Shown here one piece after another: positions 1 through 5,945 of a stretch of DNA of 8,714 bases. Both the position numbers and the translations under genes were made by a program. The notes under the pieces were generated by a model, which was given only the letters and a program-made list of their open reading frames with translations, was not told where the DNA came from and ran no database searches. Numbering within the stretch: position 1 is the stretch's first letter; every line of letters begins with the position of its first letter. The stretch is from Dehalococcoidia bacterium (lineage in GTDB: Bacteria > Chloroflexota > Dehalococcoidia > Dehalococcoidales > RBG-16-60-22), in the NCBI GenBank assembly GCA_030615655.1, contig JAUWYU010000053.1:1-8714 (forward strand). The letters run 5' to 3'.

Positions 1-119
1 AAACTACGGGATAAGCCGTAGATGATACTGGGTGGCCAGCCTACGCTAACCTGCTCGCCGCTCCTCTGGAGCTCTGGCAGGCGAGAGCTACGGCGGGCAA
101 GCTGGGTGGGAAAAGATAT
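1..119 (+). repeat. Dispersed repeat, copy A (with internal insert)
   Basis: This is one of three same-orientation copies of a roughly 83-nt element (others at 6114-6194 and 6913-6996). Shared blocks in order are a GGGATAAG-like start, CTGGG-GGCC-GCCTACGCTAA, AGCTACG-CGGGCA and GGTGGGAAAAGA. Copy A begins with a clean short hairpin, CTACGG and CCGTAG around GATAAG, which is degraded in the other two. It carries 36 extra nucleotides in its centre. It lies downstream of the patatin stop codon with about 86 nt between. The left boundary may be cut by the window edge. No poly-T tract follows the stems on either strand, so it does not look like an intrinsic terminator. Confidence 0.8.
50..85. repeat. 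36-nt palindromic insert inside repeat copy A
   Basis: Relative to copies B and C, copy A has 36 extra nucleotides exactly between GCTAA and AGCTACG. The insert can fold on itself: CTCGCC (54-59) pairs with GGCGAG (80-85), and inside it GCTCC (60-64) pairs with GGAGC (68-72) around a TCT loop. It is either a small nested palindromic element that entered copy A, or an ancestral segment lost from B and C. Confidence 0.6.
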
Positions 120-205
120 CCAAGGGGCGGGGTGAAGTAAGAGCTAATAATGAGACGATAGAATGGAATGGAATACGGAGAGTCCGCAAGGGATTGAATC
201 GCAGG

Positions 206-1021
206 CTAAAGCTCGGCCAGTTTACTCTTTATTTCCGGGATGGCATTTCGGGCGGCCTGTTGACCCAGTGTAACCAGTTCCTGAGCTTTCTGAAAGTCGC
301 CGGCGCCGATATGAGCCACGGCGGGTTCAATGACAATATCGGCATTTTCCACGCCGCTACGCACCAGTGAATACGTGGCAATGTATATGGACTGCATCAT
401 TACCTGGAAGATGTTGGGCTCTTTTTTTAGCCTCTCCATCCGGGTACTGACGTCGGGCATCACGTTCACCGCGATAATGAAGTCGGCCCCCATGCGCTTG
501 ACCACATCAACCGGCACCGGAGTCGTCAGGCCGCCGTCAACCAGGTATCTCCCTTCATGTTTAACCAGGGTAAATATACCGGGGATAGAGATGCTGGCTC
601 GCAGCGCTTCCGGCACCGAACCGCTGTTAATCACTACCTCTTCACCGGTGTCAATATCAGTGGCGACACAGGCGAAGGGCATTTTGAGGTCGCTGAACTT
701 GGTATTGCCGCCTAAAAAGGAAGACAGCAGGTTTTTGAGTTTCCTGCCTTTAATGAAGCCGGTCTTGGGGAATGAGGGGTCTATCATGGGGGCAAGTTTT
801 TTCCAGCTCGGGTCCAGGGCATGCTCTTTCATCTTGTCGGTGTCCCGGTTCCAGGCATAAACGGAACCCATAACGGCACCGGAACTGGTACCGGCAATCA
901 TATCAATGGGAATACCCTCTTTATGCAGTACGTCAATCACGCCGACATGAGCCAGCCCTCGCGCGGCACCGCTGCTCAGGGCCAGGCCGATTTTCTTTCT
1001 GTGAGGTTCAGCAGGGCACAT
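206..1021 (-). CDS. Patatin-like phospholipase (RssA/NTE-type)
   Basis: Predicted serine acyl hydrolase of 271 residues that would cleave acyl esters of phospholipids or lysophospholipids. Visible motifs are a glycine-rich oxyanion-hole loop SSGAARG (residues 16-22, where the family usually has GGGARG), the nucleophile elbow GTSSG (44-48, Ser46) and the catalytic-dyad aspartate in DGG (162-164, Asp162). The size matches single-domain bacterial patatins. There is no signal peptide or membrane segment, so it is probably cytoplasmic. The ATG starts 2 nt after the herA stop codon and no other Met occurs before residue 41, so the start is well placed and translation is probably coupled to herA. 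It is the last gene of the minus-strand series, and no intrinsic terminator is visible behind it. The substrate is unknown; a membrane-lipid role independent of HerA/NurA is the conservative reading. Confidence 0.9.
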   Translation of the reverse strand: MCPAEPHRKKIGLALSSGAARGLAHVGVIDVLHKEGIPIDMIAGTSSGAVMGSVYAWNRDTDKMKEHALDPSWKKLAPMIDPSFPKTGFIKGRKLKNLLSSFLGGNTKFSDLKMPFACVATDIDTGEEVVINSGSVPEALRASISIPGIFTLVKHEGRYLVDGGLTTPVPVDVVKRMGADFIIAVNVMPDVSTRMERLKKEPNIFQVMMQSIYIATYSLVRSGVENADIVIEPAVAHIGAGDFQKAQELVTLGQQAARNAIPEIKSKLAEL

Positions 1022-1023
1022 GT

Positions 1024-2634
1024 CTATTCCCAGAGTTCCTCGATGTCTTTTTCTACCTGTTCAACACCTGACCGGCCAGGGCTGGTCAGGCTCGCGTAGA
1101 ATTTCGTATCGTAAGCAACGGGCTGGAACGCCACCGGCATGGGCACGGCATGGCCGAAAATCAACGCCTGCTGTTTCGGGGCGAGGCGGGCCAGGACGGA
1201 TTTAAGCTCGCTCTTGCCGGAAACACCGGCGAGGACGCTGTCGATATCCCTCTCGTTATCGAGAAGGCAGGTTATCTTGGTGCCCATCTGCGACATGACC
1301 TCGCTATCAATGCCGCTGGGGCGCTGGTCAATCACAAGCAGGCTGACGTTGTACTTGCGCATCTCGCGGGCGATGGTGCCGAATATAGTCTGGCTGGCTA
1401 CCTCCGGATTGAGGAACTTGTGGGCTTCCTCGATGGTTATCACCAGCGGGTTGGGTGGGGCCGTGCCCTCGGCCATAGCCTTTTCCGTTCTCTCCTGGTA
1501 CTGGGCATAGATGCGGCGGGCGAGCATATTGGCGACCAGGACGTAAGCGGTGATATCACGGTAGCGGCCGAACTCCAGGACGACACTGATACCACGGTCA
1601 AGGTGGTCGAGGATACGCTTGACAGCGTCAACCGGGGCATGAGGCTCGATAAAGGGCAAGCGCCTGATGGTGGCTAGGCCGCGCTTAAGGTTCTGGAAGG
1701 TGCTCTCGTGGATACTTAGCTCATCCAGCAGCGACCTGGTATCTTCAGTGCCTTCAATGTCCAGGGAATTCTGGAGCCAGCTTTTGCCGAGGCGGCGGCG
1801 TAGCTGGTAGACGGCTTCCACGGCCGGCTCGGTCAGGTTCAGGGTCTGGCGCAGCAGCACGATGTCTTCGGGCTCAATCTCGTCGTAGCCGATTTTCACG
1901 ACGAAGTCGGTGCTGACGCCACGTCGCCGGGAGTTCTCCTCGTCGAGGGTGAAGACGGCGACTTTCGACTGGAAGAGCTGCTTGAGGGCTTTGACGGGCG
2001 GTCCGCTCTCGCTGGTGCCCGCCCAGCCGTACTCATTATGCATGTCAAAGATAAGGTTGACGGCCTGGCTCTTTTGCAGCATACCGATGAGCAGGATGCG
2101 GGTAAGGAAGGTCTTGCCGGTGCCGCTCTTGCCGAAGATGCCGTTGGAGCGTTTTACGAACTCCTCCAGGTTGAGGCAGAGCTTGAGTTCCATGTCCAGC
2201 GGGTTGCCGATGTTAAAGCGCTGCGGGTCTTCTTTGCCGAAGACGAGCTCCATGTCCCGCTCCGAGGCTAAATTGACCGCCGAGAAGTGGCCGGGGATGG
2301 TCTTGACCGGCTGGGGTCCTTCGAGCAGGCTCCCGGCATCGCCGCCGATGGTAAGCTGGGGGGAGACATGTATCGTCCCGAAGGTGCTGGTGCCGGTTAA
2401 AACCTCGGCAATGAAGGGGTCGGCGACATCGGGCGGGGTAACGGTGAGTCGGGGGTCGGTTACGCCGAGGCTGACATCGGTTATCATGCCGAAGAAGCGG
2501 CGTTTCTGGCCTTCGATGGTGACGTAGCGACCCACCACCATGTCCTCCACCGAGACGGGGATATCCAGGCGTACTTCAACGCCTTTATCCAGCGAGGCTT
2601 CGGTGACAATGCCGAGTCTATTTTCCTGGTTCAA
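1024..2634 (-). CDS. herA: HerA-family DNA-translocating ATPase
   Basis: FtsK/HerA-superfamily P-loop ATPase of 536 residues. In archaea, HerA hexamers pump DNA and drive the NurA nuclease during end resection. Residues about 1-90 look like the HAS barrel. The ATPase core has Walker A GKSGTGKT (168-175), a Walker B strand with tandem acids ITIEEAH (399-405), and a downstream IDQRPS segment (435-440) typical of the family. The start is TTG at 2634: an in-frame TAA lies eight codons upstream, TTG is the only usual start codon after it before the conserved region, and GGGGGA stands 6 nt ahead. The gene lies 38 nt after the methyltransferase stop and 2 nt before the patatin start. A probable private promoter is noted separately. 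HerA homologues also occur in anti-phage systems, but the nearby NurA and HAS-barrel genes favour the repair-type pair. Confidence 0.92.
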   Translation of the reverse strand: MNQENRLGIVTEASLDKGVEVRLDIPVSVEDMVVGRYVTIEGQKRRFFGMITDVSLGVTDPRLTVTPPDVADPFIAEVLTGTSTFGTIHVSPQLTIGGDAGSLLEGPQPVKTIPGHFSAVNLASERDMELVFGKEDPQRFNIGNPLDMELKLCLNLEEFVKRSNGIFGKSGTGKTFLTRILLIGMLQKSQAVNLIFDMHNEYGWAGTSESGPPVKALKQLFQSKVAVFTLDEENSRRRGVSTDFVVKIGYDEIEPEDIVLLRQTLNLTEPAVEAVYQLRRRLGKSWLQNSLDIEGTEDTRSLLDELSIHESTFQNLKRGLATIRRLPFIEPHAPVDAVKRILDHLDRGISVVLEFGRYRDITAYVLVANMLARRIYAQYQERTEKAMAEGTAPPNPLVITIEEAHKFLNPEVASQTIFGTIAREMRKYNVSLLVIDQRPSGIDSEVMSQMGTKITCLLDNERDIDSVLAGVSGKSELKSVLARLAPKQQALIFGHAVPMPVAFQPVAYDTKFYASLTSPGRSGVEQVEKDIEELWE

Positions 2635-2640
2635 AAATAA

Positions 2641-2646
2641 TCCCCC
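2641..2646 (-). promoter_or_regulatory. Ribosome binding site deciding the herA TTG start
   Basis: On the minus strand GGGGGA is followed by six bases and then TTG. It is the only strong Shine-Dalgarno sequence here. The nearby ATG (in ATATGGGGG) is in another frame, so this site supports TTG as the herA start. Confidence 0.65.
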
Positions 2647-2666
2647 ATATTGTTTCTCTTATCTCA

Positions 2667-2695
2667 ATTATATCAGCGCGGTTTTTCTGCCTGAA
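2667..2695 (-). promoter_or_regulatory. Probable herA promoter with extended -10
   Basis: The minus strand reads TGATATAAT, a perfect TATAAT (2667-2672) with the TGn extension (2673-2675). The -35 candidate TTCAGG (2690-2695) is weak but correctly placed at 17 nt. The TGA of the extension is also the stop codon of the methyltransferase gene. Transcription would begin near 2660, about 26 nt ahead of the herA start. This would let herA and the patatin gene be expressed apart from the upstream genes. Confidence 0.5.
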
Positions 2696-3431
2696 AGAAG
2701 AAACGCGACTGTGTATAGACCAGCCTCTCTCCATTATCCAGTTTTTCCTGCAGTTTTTCCAGATGATGAATATTTTTGTCCAGTTCGAATCCCGGTACCT
2801 GCCACGGTGTTGCCTTGATGAAATAGACAATAGCACCGACATCCATAAATTCCATTTTTCCCTGCCACTCTTTGGCTTGCTTGATTATCAGTCCGGCATC
2901 TTGAATTTGCTGTTTCCAGTAAGCGAAGGTTAATTGAAGGTAGGGAAGAGTGGCATCGAATTCCTCGGCGAAATCTTGAAGGTTATTACCTCCTACCTGC
3001 TGGGTCAGGAAAATCCCACCAGGCTTTAATATCCTGAATATCTCAGCAGTTTTAAAGTCGCCGTGCCGGTTTAAAACAGTATCGAATTCCTCATCGCTGA
3101 AAGGTGTTTCACCTTCCTCGCTGACGCCCACGACCTTTATCCCCATAGGTTCCAGTTTCTCGCGCGCAACCGGGATGTTAGGCGCCCAGCTTTCAGTGGC
3201 GACGGAATGTTGTGGGAAAGGAGCCAATAAAGCGAAGGCCTCACCACCGCCGGTATCCATGTCGAGTACGGCTTCGGATTTCTGCACCAGTTGCCTTGCT
3301 ATCTCTATATAGTCCCAGGGCGTATTTTCAACGAGACACCGCCTATCCAGGTAGGAGAAATCCCAGCCTGAGAAAGGAGCTTCATATTCCTTTTTCCAGT
3401 GAGTATGCAAATCATTCACATTGTTTCGCAT
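2673..3431 (-). CDS. Class I SAM-dependent methyltransferase in the herA cluster
   Basis: Rossmann-fold methyltransferase of 252 residues. SAM-binding motif I is VLDMDTGGGEA (55-65). The acid ending strand 2 is probably Glu80 (VATESWAPN), motif IV falls near EEFDTVLNRHG (114-124), and the LKPGGIFLTQQVG strand spans 135-147. No target-recognition domain and no DPPY or PC motif of DNA methylases is seen, so a small-molecule or other non-DNA substrate is more likely; I cannot name it. From memory, the NRH...TQQVGG signature resembles a methyltransferase group common in Firmicutes. Its ATG overlaps the stop of the HAS-barrel gene by one base (TGATG), with GGGAGG about 11 nt ahead, indicating coupled translation. 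Much of the gene reads more AT-rich than herA, which may mark later insertion between the HAS-barrel gene and herA. Confidence 0.85.
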   Translation of the reverse strand: MRNNVNDLHTHWKKEYEAPFSGWDFSYLDRRCLVENTPWDYIEIARQLVQKSEAVLDMDTGGGEAFALLAPFPQHSVATESWAPNIPVAREKLEPMGIKVVGVSEEGETPFSDEEFDTVLNRHGDFKTAEIFRILKPGGIFLTQQVGGNNLQDFAEEFDATLPYLQLTFAYWKQQIQDAGLIIKQAKEWQGKMEFMDVGAIVYFIKATPWQVPGFELDKNIHHLEKLQEKLDNGERLVYTQSRFFFQAEKPR

Positions 3432-4027
3432 CAGGATGTCAGCCTCCCCAGAATAGACTTGAGCTGGTCATACTGGCTGCTGAGCAGGGCGGCCAGCTCT
3501 TTGCCGGCGGATACGAGAAAAGCGCGACTGTCTTCGTGGGCAGGGCTCATCCGGCGTAAAGCGGCGGCGATGAGCTCGTCGGTGGGGGCGGGAAGGGCGG
3601 CGTTAGCTAAAATATTGAGAAAGCCGAAGGTCTGGCTGAACTCTCTGACTTCTCCGGGTGGACACAGGTAAACAAAGGCGTGGATACGGGCGGGATTCGG
3701 AGGCAGGTACTGGCGCAGGTTTTCGCCGTCTTTATAGCCGACCACCACCGCCGTGAACTCACTCCTGAGGAGCTTTGTAAGCTGGGGACTGGACCGGTAA
3801 ACGGCTTCCTCCGAGGCTTCGTCCCTGCCGCGGGCGATGGGCTTGCGTCCCGGCTCCAGGCCGGCGGTAGTGGCATTGGCGACGATGCCGTAGATGTCCC
3901 CGGTTTTTACCAGGCTGCCGAGAGGGGGCAGCTCGTAGAGCTCGTAGCACTGGGCGGTGAACTGCGTGGTGCCGGCTTCGATGACTTCGGCTATTTTGTC
4001 TGGTGACTGGTTATTTATAAACCTCAC
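3431..4027 (-). CDS. Stand-alone HAS-barrel protein, HerA/NurA partner candidate
   Basis: 198-residue protein whose first half matches my knowledge of HAS-barrel (HerA-ATP synthase barrel) domain proteins: IAEVIEAGTTQFTAQCYELY (residues 12-31), LGSLVKTGDIYGIVANATTA (36-55) and PIARGRDEASEE (63-74). Similar proteins occur in cyanobacteria and Chloroflexota. The second half (about 115-198) is mostly helical, with no catalytic motif seen, so a structural or adaptor role is likely. In HerA the same barrel mediates hexamer and NurA contacts, so binding to HerA or NurA is inferred. The start is GTG at 4027: a TAA lies five codons upstream and no other start codon precedes the conserved region. The purine-rich AAAGGGG is unusually close to the GTG, so initiation may be weak. 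It overlaps the methyltransferase start by one base. Confidence 0.82.
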   Translation of the reverse strand: MRFINNQSPDKIAEVIEAGTTQFTAQCYELYELPPLGSLVKTGDIYGIVANATTAGLEPGRKPIARGRDEASEEAVYRSSPQLTKLLRSEFTAVVVGYKDGENLRQYLPPNPARIHAFVYLCPPGEVREFSQTFGFLNILANAALPAPTDELIAAALRRMSPAHEDSRAFLVSAGKELAALLSSQYDQLKSILGRLTS

Positions 4028-4062
4028 CCCCTTTGGGCTTTAAGGAAACTCCGCCACTTTGT

Positions 4063-4068
4063 ATCATA
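4063..4068 (-). promoter_or_regulatory. Weak -10 candidate before the HAS-barrel gene
   Basis: The minus strand has TATGAT, which would start transcription near 4056, about 29 nt ahead of the GTG. At the 17-nt spacing the -35 position falls inside the palindromic repeat and does not resemble TTGACA. It is proposed only because the 161-nt gap and the repeat separate this gene from the nurA part of the series. Confidence 0.25.
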
Positions 4069-4080
4069 CTCTAAGTCTGC

Positions 4081-4158
4081 GTCATTGCGAGCGAAGCGCG
4101 GCAATCCCGATGCCCGTGTTTGAGATTGCCACGGTCGCTTCCACTCCCTCGCAATGAC
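4081..4158. repeat. Palindromic dispersed-type repeat (GTCATTGCGAG family)
   Basis: Perfect 11-nt outer arms GTCATTGCGAG (4081-4091) and CTCGCAATGAC (4148-4158), plus 7-nt inner arms GGCAATC (4100-4106) and GATTGCC (4124-4130) around a 17-nt loop. From memory, sequences of this type are dispersed in intergenic DNA of many unrelated bacterial genomes, like REP or MITE elements. It lies between the 28-residue gene and the HAS-barrel gene. It has no poly-T tail on either strand, so it is not a standard terminator, although a transcript could fold into a long stem here and affect RNA stability or readthrough. Confidence 0.8.
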
Positions 4159-4188
4159 AACGTGAATTCAGGTATTTGTGCTCAGGAT

Positions 4189-4275
4189 TTACGCGCTCTG
4201 TTTCTTCTTGGCTGCCTGCTTCTCCAGCTTCGACTTCTTGGGTTTCTTGACGTTTTTTCTGCCTTTAGTGCCCAT
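4189..4275 (-). CDS. 28-residue lysine-rich small protein
   Basis: Reading the minus strand from ATG at 4275 gives MGTKGRKNVKKPKKSKLEKQ followed by AAKKKQSA and a TAA stop. It has 11 lysines, one arginine and a single acidic residue. A full GGAGG (4282-4286) stands 6 nt ahead of the ATG. The gene starts 17 nt after the stop of the zinc-ribbon membrane protein gene, so it fits as the next gene of the same transcript. The composition suggests nucleic-acid or ribosome binding and no fold is evident. Function unknown. The strong ribosome binding site, clean operon spacing and strongly biased composition argue that it is real despite its length. Confidence 0.65.
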   Translation of the reverse strand: MGTKGRKNVKKPKKSKLEKQAAKKKQSA

Positions 4276-4292
4276 TAGTGGCCTCCTGAATT

Positions 4293-4682
4293 TTAAACTT
4301 TCCTTTCGCCGCCGAATTTACTTTCCAACCACCTTATTAGCATTAGAACATGATATCTTCGCAACCATAAATTGACCCCTACAATTAATAAGAATCCAAT
4401 TAATATAACATAATTAATTCCCAAGCTAAATGGAAGTAGATAAAGAATACCGGGAATGACTATCGCTAGAAAAATGGCGGAAAATCCAAAGAACAGTGCG
4501 AGTGACTCACTGCTCCACTTTGGCTTATGGTTTCCTGATATAGAAGCTTTTAAACCTATACTAGTACTCATACTTACTTCACGATGTTTCCCGCCTTTAC
4601 CACATTTTGGGCATGGTCCTGTGTGGCTAGGTGGTAGCTCTGTACCACAGTGTCTGCAATAGCATTTGAGTTCATCACTCAT
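4293..4682 (-). CDS. Zinc-ribbon protein with two membrane segments
   Basis: 129-residue protein not recognised as a named family. The N-terminus has two CxxC knuckles, Cys9-x2-Cys12 and Cys24-x2-Cys27, forming a probable zinc ribbon, with extra Cys7 and His11 nearby. After a linker come two hydrophobic segments, about 61-83 and 87-107, then a basic tail. It is probably an inner-membrane protein with a cytosolic zinc ribbon. The ATG (4682) follows the nurA TGA with no gap, and GAGGTG lies a few bases upstream, so translation is probably coupled. The gene is visibly more AT-rich than nurA and herA, which suggests different ancestry. Function unknown; zinc ribbons often bind nucleic acid or protein, so tethering of partners to the membrane is only a guess. 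Confidence 0.75.
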   Translation of the reverse strand: MSDELKCYCRHCGTELPPSHTGPCPKCGKGGKHREVSMSTSIGLKASISGNHKPKWSSESLALFFGFSAIFLAIVIPGILYLLPFSLGINYVILIGFLLIVGVNLWLRRYHVLMLIRWLESKFGGERKV

Positions 4683-5879
4683 TCACACCCACCTCGTCCT
4701 TTTACTGAAACTCTTGGCGGAGGTGGAACCGGGAAGGTGCTCCGCCACCATTAAAGATTCTACCAGTTCCCAGAAGTTTTCTCTATCGGCGCCGGTGACC
4801 ACAGCCTGCTCGTGGGCTTCGCTGAGGGCGACCGGGTAGCCGTGCCCGCGTTGACACTGGTCGAGGGTCAGGCCGTGGGTGAGGTTAAGCAGGGTCTCAT
4901 TTTCGGCCACCCACTGCGGAATCTCGATGCGGGCTATCTCATCATCAACTCTGAGGTAGAAGAAGTAGACGCGGTTATCTCCATAGCGCTCTCTGACTAT
5001 CTTCGACGGGGTGATAAACAGCGCCGACCTCTCCCCGGTCTCCAGCAGATTTATGAAAAGGTCGCGGTCGCGCACGCCGGCCACCGCCTCGCAGTCCCGC
5101 TCCCTGCCCGGCGGGCAGCAGCGGTCGCAGTCGGGGGGTTCGTGGGGGCAGATGGCCACGCGCAGCACGTTAACGACATCGGTGCTGCGGGGAAAGCTGA
5201 TATAGCTGGCGAGGGCAAGCCGGCGGTCGCTGTTGAGCTTTTTCATTTCATCCAGGCAACGTAAGAGTCCGCCGGTGAGCAGAGCTTCGGCGACGAATTC
5301 CGGGTAAGCCTCAAGTCCCCAGAGGATGAGCGTGCCGTCGAGCAGGGCCAGGCAATGACTGTCCTTCGGAAGCCCGGCGGCAAGGTCGGTCAGGTGGCGG
5401 CATTCCTCGATGGCGCGTTTGATGCCCAGGACGGTGCCCTCCACAGGCTGTTCGCGTCCGCCACCCGGCGGGGTAATCACCAGGTCCTTGTCGTCGGAGT
5501 AAAGGCGGGGGGAACTCGACAGGGAGGCATCCGGCCGGCGGCCGTAATGGATAAGCGCCGAGCCGATATTTATCAGGTAGCACCGGTTGGCACGGTGACG
5601 GTCGACGTCAATATGGGAGCCGTCGCTGGCCATAACGGTGAAATCGGCGGGGGTGGGGGGCGCCTGATAGCGTCGGTCAAGTCCTTCCACGAGGTCGGCC
5701 ACCAGCCAGGTCGTCCGGCTGGCGGCGATTTTCCTCTTCAAATCGTCGAGGTCGGTAGTCGTGCTGCCGAGGGTATCCAGGGCGAACCGGAGGCGACGCT
5801 GGCGTTCCTCGCGGGCGTCTTTCAGTCCGGATATCATGCTGCCGACCTGTGCCGCTACCTTGGTTAAATCCAGTGACAA
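4683..5879 (-). CDS. nurA: NurA-domain nuclease
   Basis: 398-residue NurA-type nuclease; archaeal relatives resect 5' DNA ends in complex with HerA. Expected metal-binding acids are visible in MASDGSHID (residues 83-91, Asp86) and LLDGTLILWG (179-188, Asp181). Further conserved-looking blocks are FFYLRVDDEIARIEIPQW (306-323) and YPVALSEAHEQAV (348-360, His356). The N-terminal 70 residues are charged and helical. An unusual cysteine cluster occupies 244-263 (Cys244, 251, 254, 255, 263). The start is TTG at 5879 with AGGGGAG 8 nt ahead, behind a good promoter. The stop is directly followed by the ATG of the zinc-ribbon gene. The partner herA lies in the same gene series, 2.0 kb downstream. NurA-family membership is well supported; nuclease activity is inferred. 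Confidence 0.87.
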   Translation of the reverse strand: MSLDLTKVAAQVGSMISGLKDAREERQRRLRFALDTLGSTTTDLDDLKRKIAASRTTWLVADLVEGLDRRYQAPPTPADFTVMASDGSHIDVDRHRANRCYLINIGSALIHYGRRPDASLSSSPRLYSDDKDLVITPPGGGREQPVEGTVLGIKRAIEECRHLTDLAAGLPKDSHCLALLDGTLILWGLEAYPEFVAEALLTGGLLRCLDEMKKLNSDRRLALASYISFPRSTDVVNVLRVAICPHEPPDCDRCCPPGRERDCEAVAGVRDRDLFINLLETGERSALFITPSKIVRERYGDNRVYFFYLRVDDEIARIEIPQWVAENETLLNLTHGLTLDQCQRGHGYPVALSEAHEQAVVTGADRENFWELVESLMVAEHLPGSTSAKSFSKRTRWV

Positions 5880-5887
5880 GTATACTG

Positions 5888-5894
5888 CTCCCCT
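5888..5894 (-). promoter_or_regulatory. Ribosome binding site for the nurA TTG start
   Basis: AGGGGAG on the minus strand is separated by 8 nt from TTG at 5879. It supports the TTG, since no ATG or GTG in this frame is better placed. Confidence 0.65.
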
Positions 5895-5902
5895 TTTGCC
5901 TA

Positions 5903-5931
5903 AGTATAGTGCAAGAAAGAGCTGAACTCAA
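5903..5931 (-). promoter_or_regulatory. Sigma70-type promoter of the nurA gene series
   Basis: On the minus strand TTGAGT (5926-5931) and TATACT (5903-5908) are separated by exactly 17 nt. Transcription would start near 5896, leaving a leader of about 17 nt that contains the nurA ribosome binding site. It is the first promoter of the minus-strand series. Confidence 0.7.
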
Positions 5932-5945
5932 GCTGTGTGGGATAG

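Noticed and set aside
206..1021. CBASS-type CapV effector
   Set aside because: No cyclic-nucleotide synthase or other CBASS gene is in the window; the protein looks like an ordinary single-domain patatin.
1150..1677. Long plus-strand open frame opposite herA (175 codons)
   Set aside because: It is the antisense shadow of a clear ATPase gene with Walker motifs; such frames are common in GC-rich coding DNA and it shows no domain of its own.
4081..4158. Intrinsic terminator after the 28-residue gene
   Set aside because: The stems are long, but no T-run follows on the minus strand and inner mismatches are many; it fits a dispersed palindromic repeat better.
5355..5867. Plus-strand open frame of 170 codons opposite nurA
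   Set aside because: It is antisense to a well-supported NurA gene, glycine-rich without recognisable motifs, and has no good start context.
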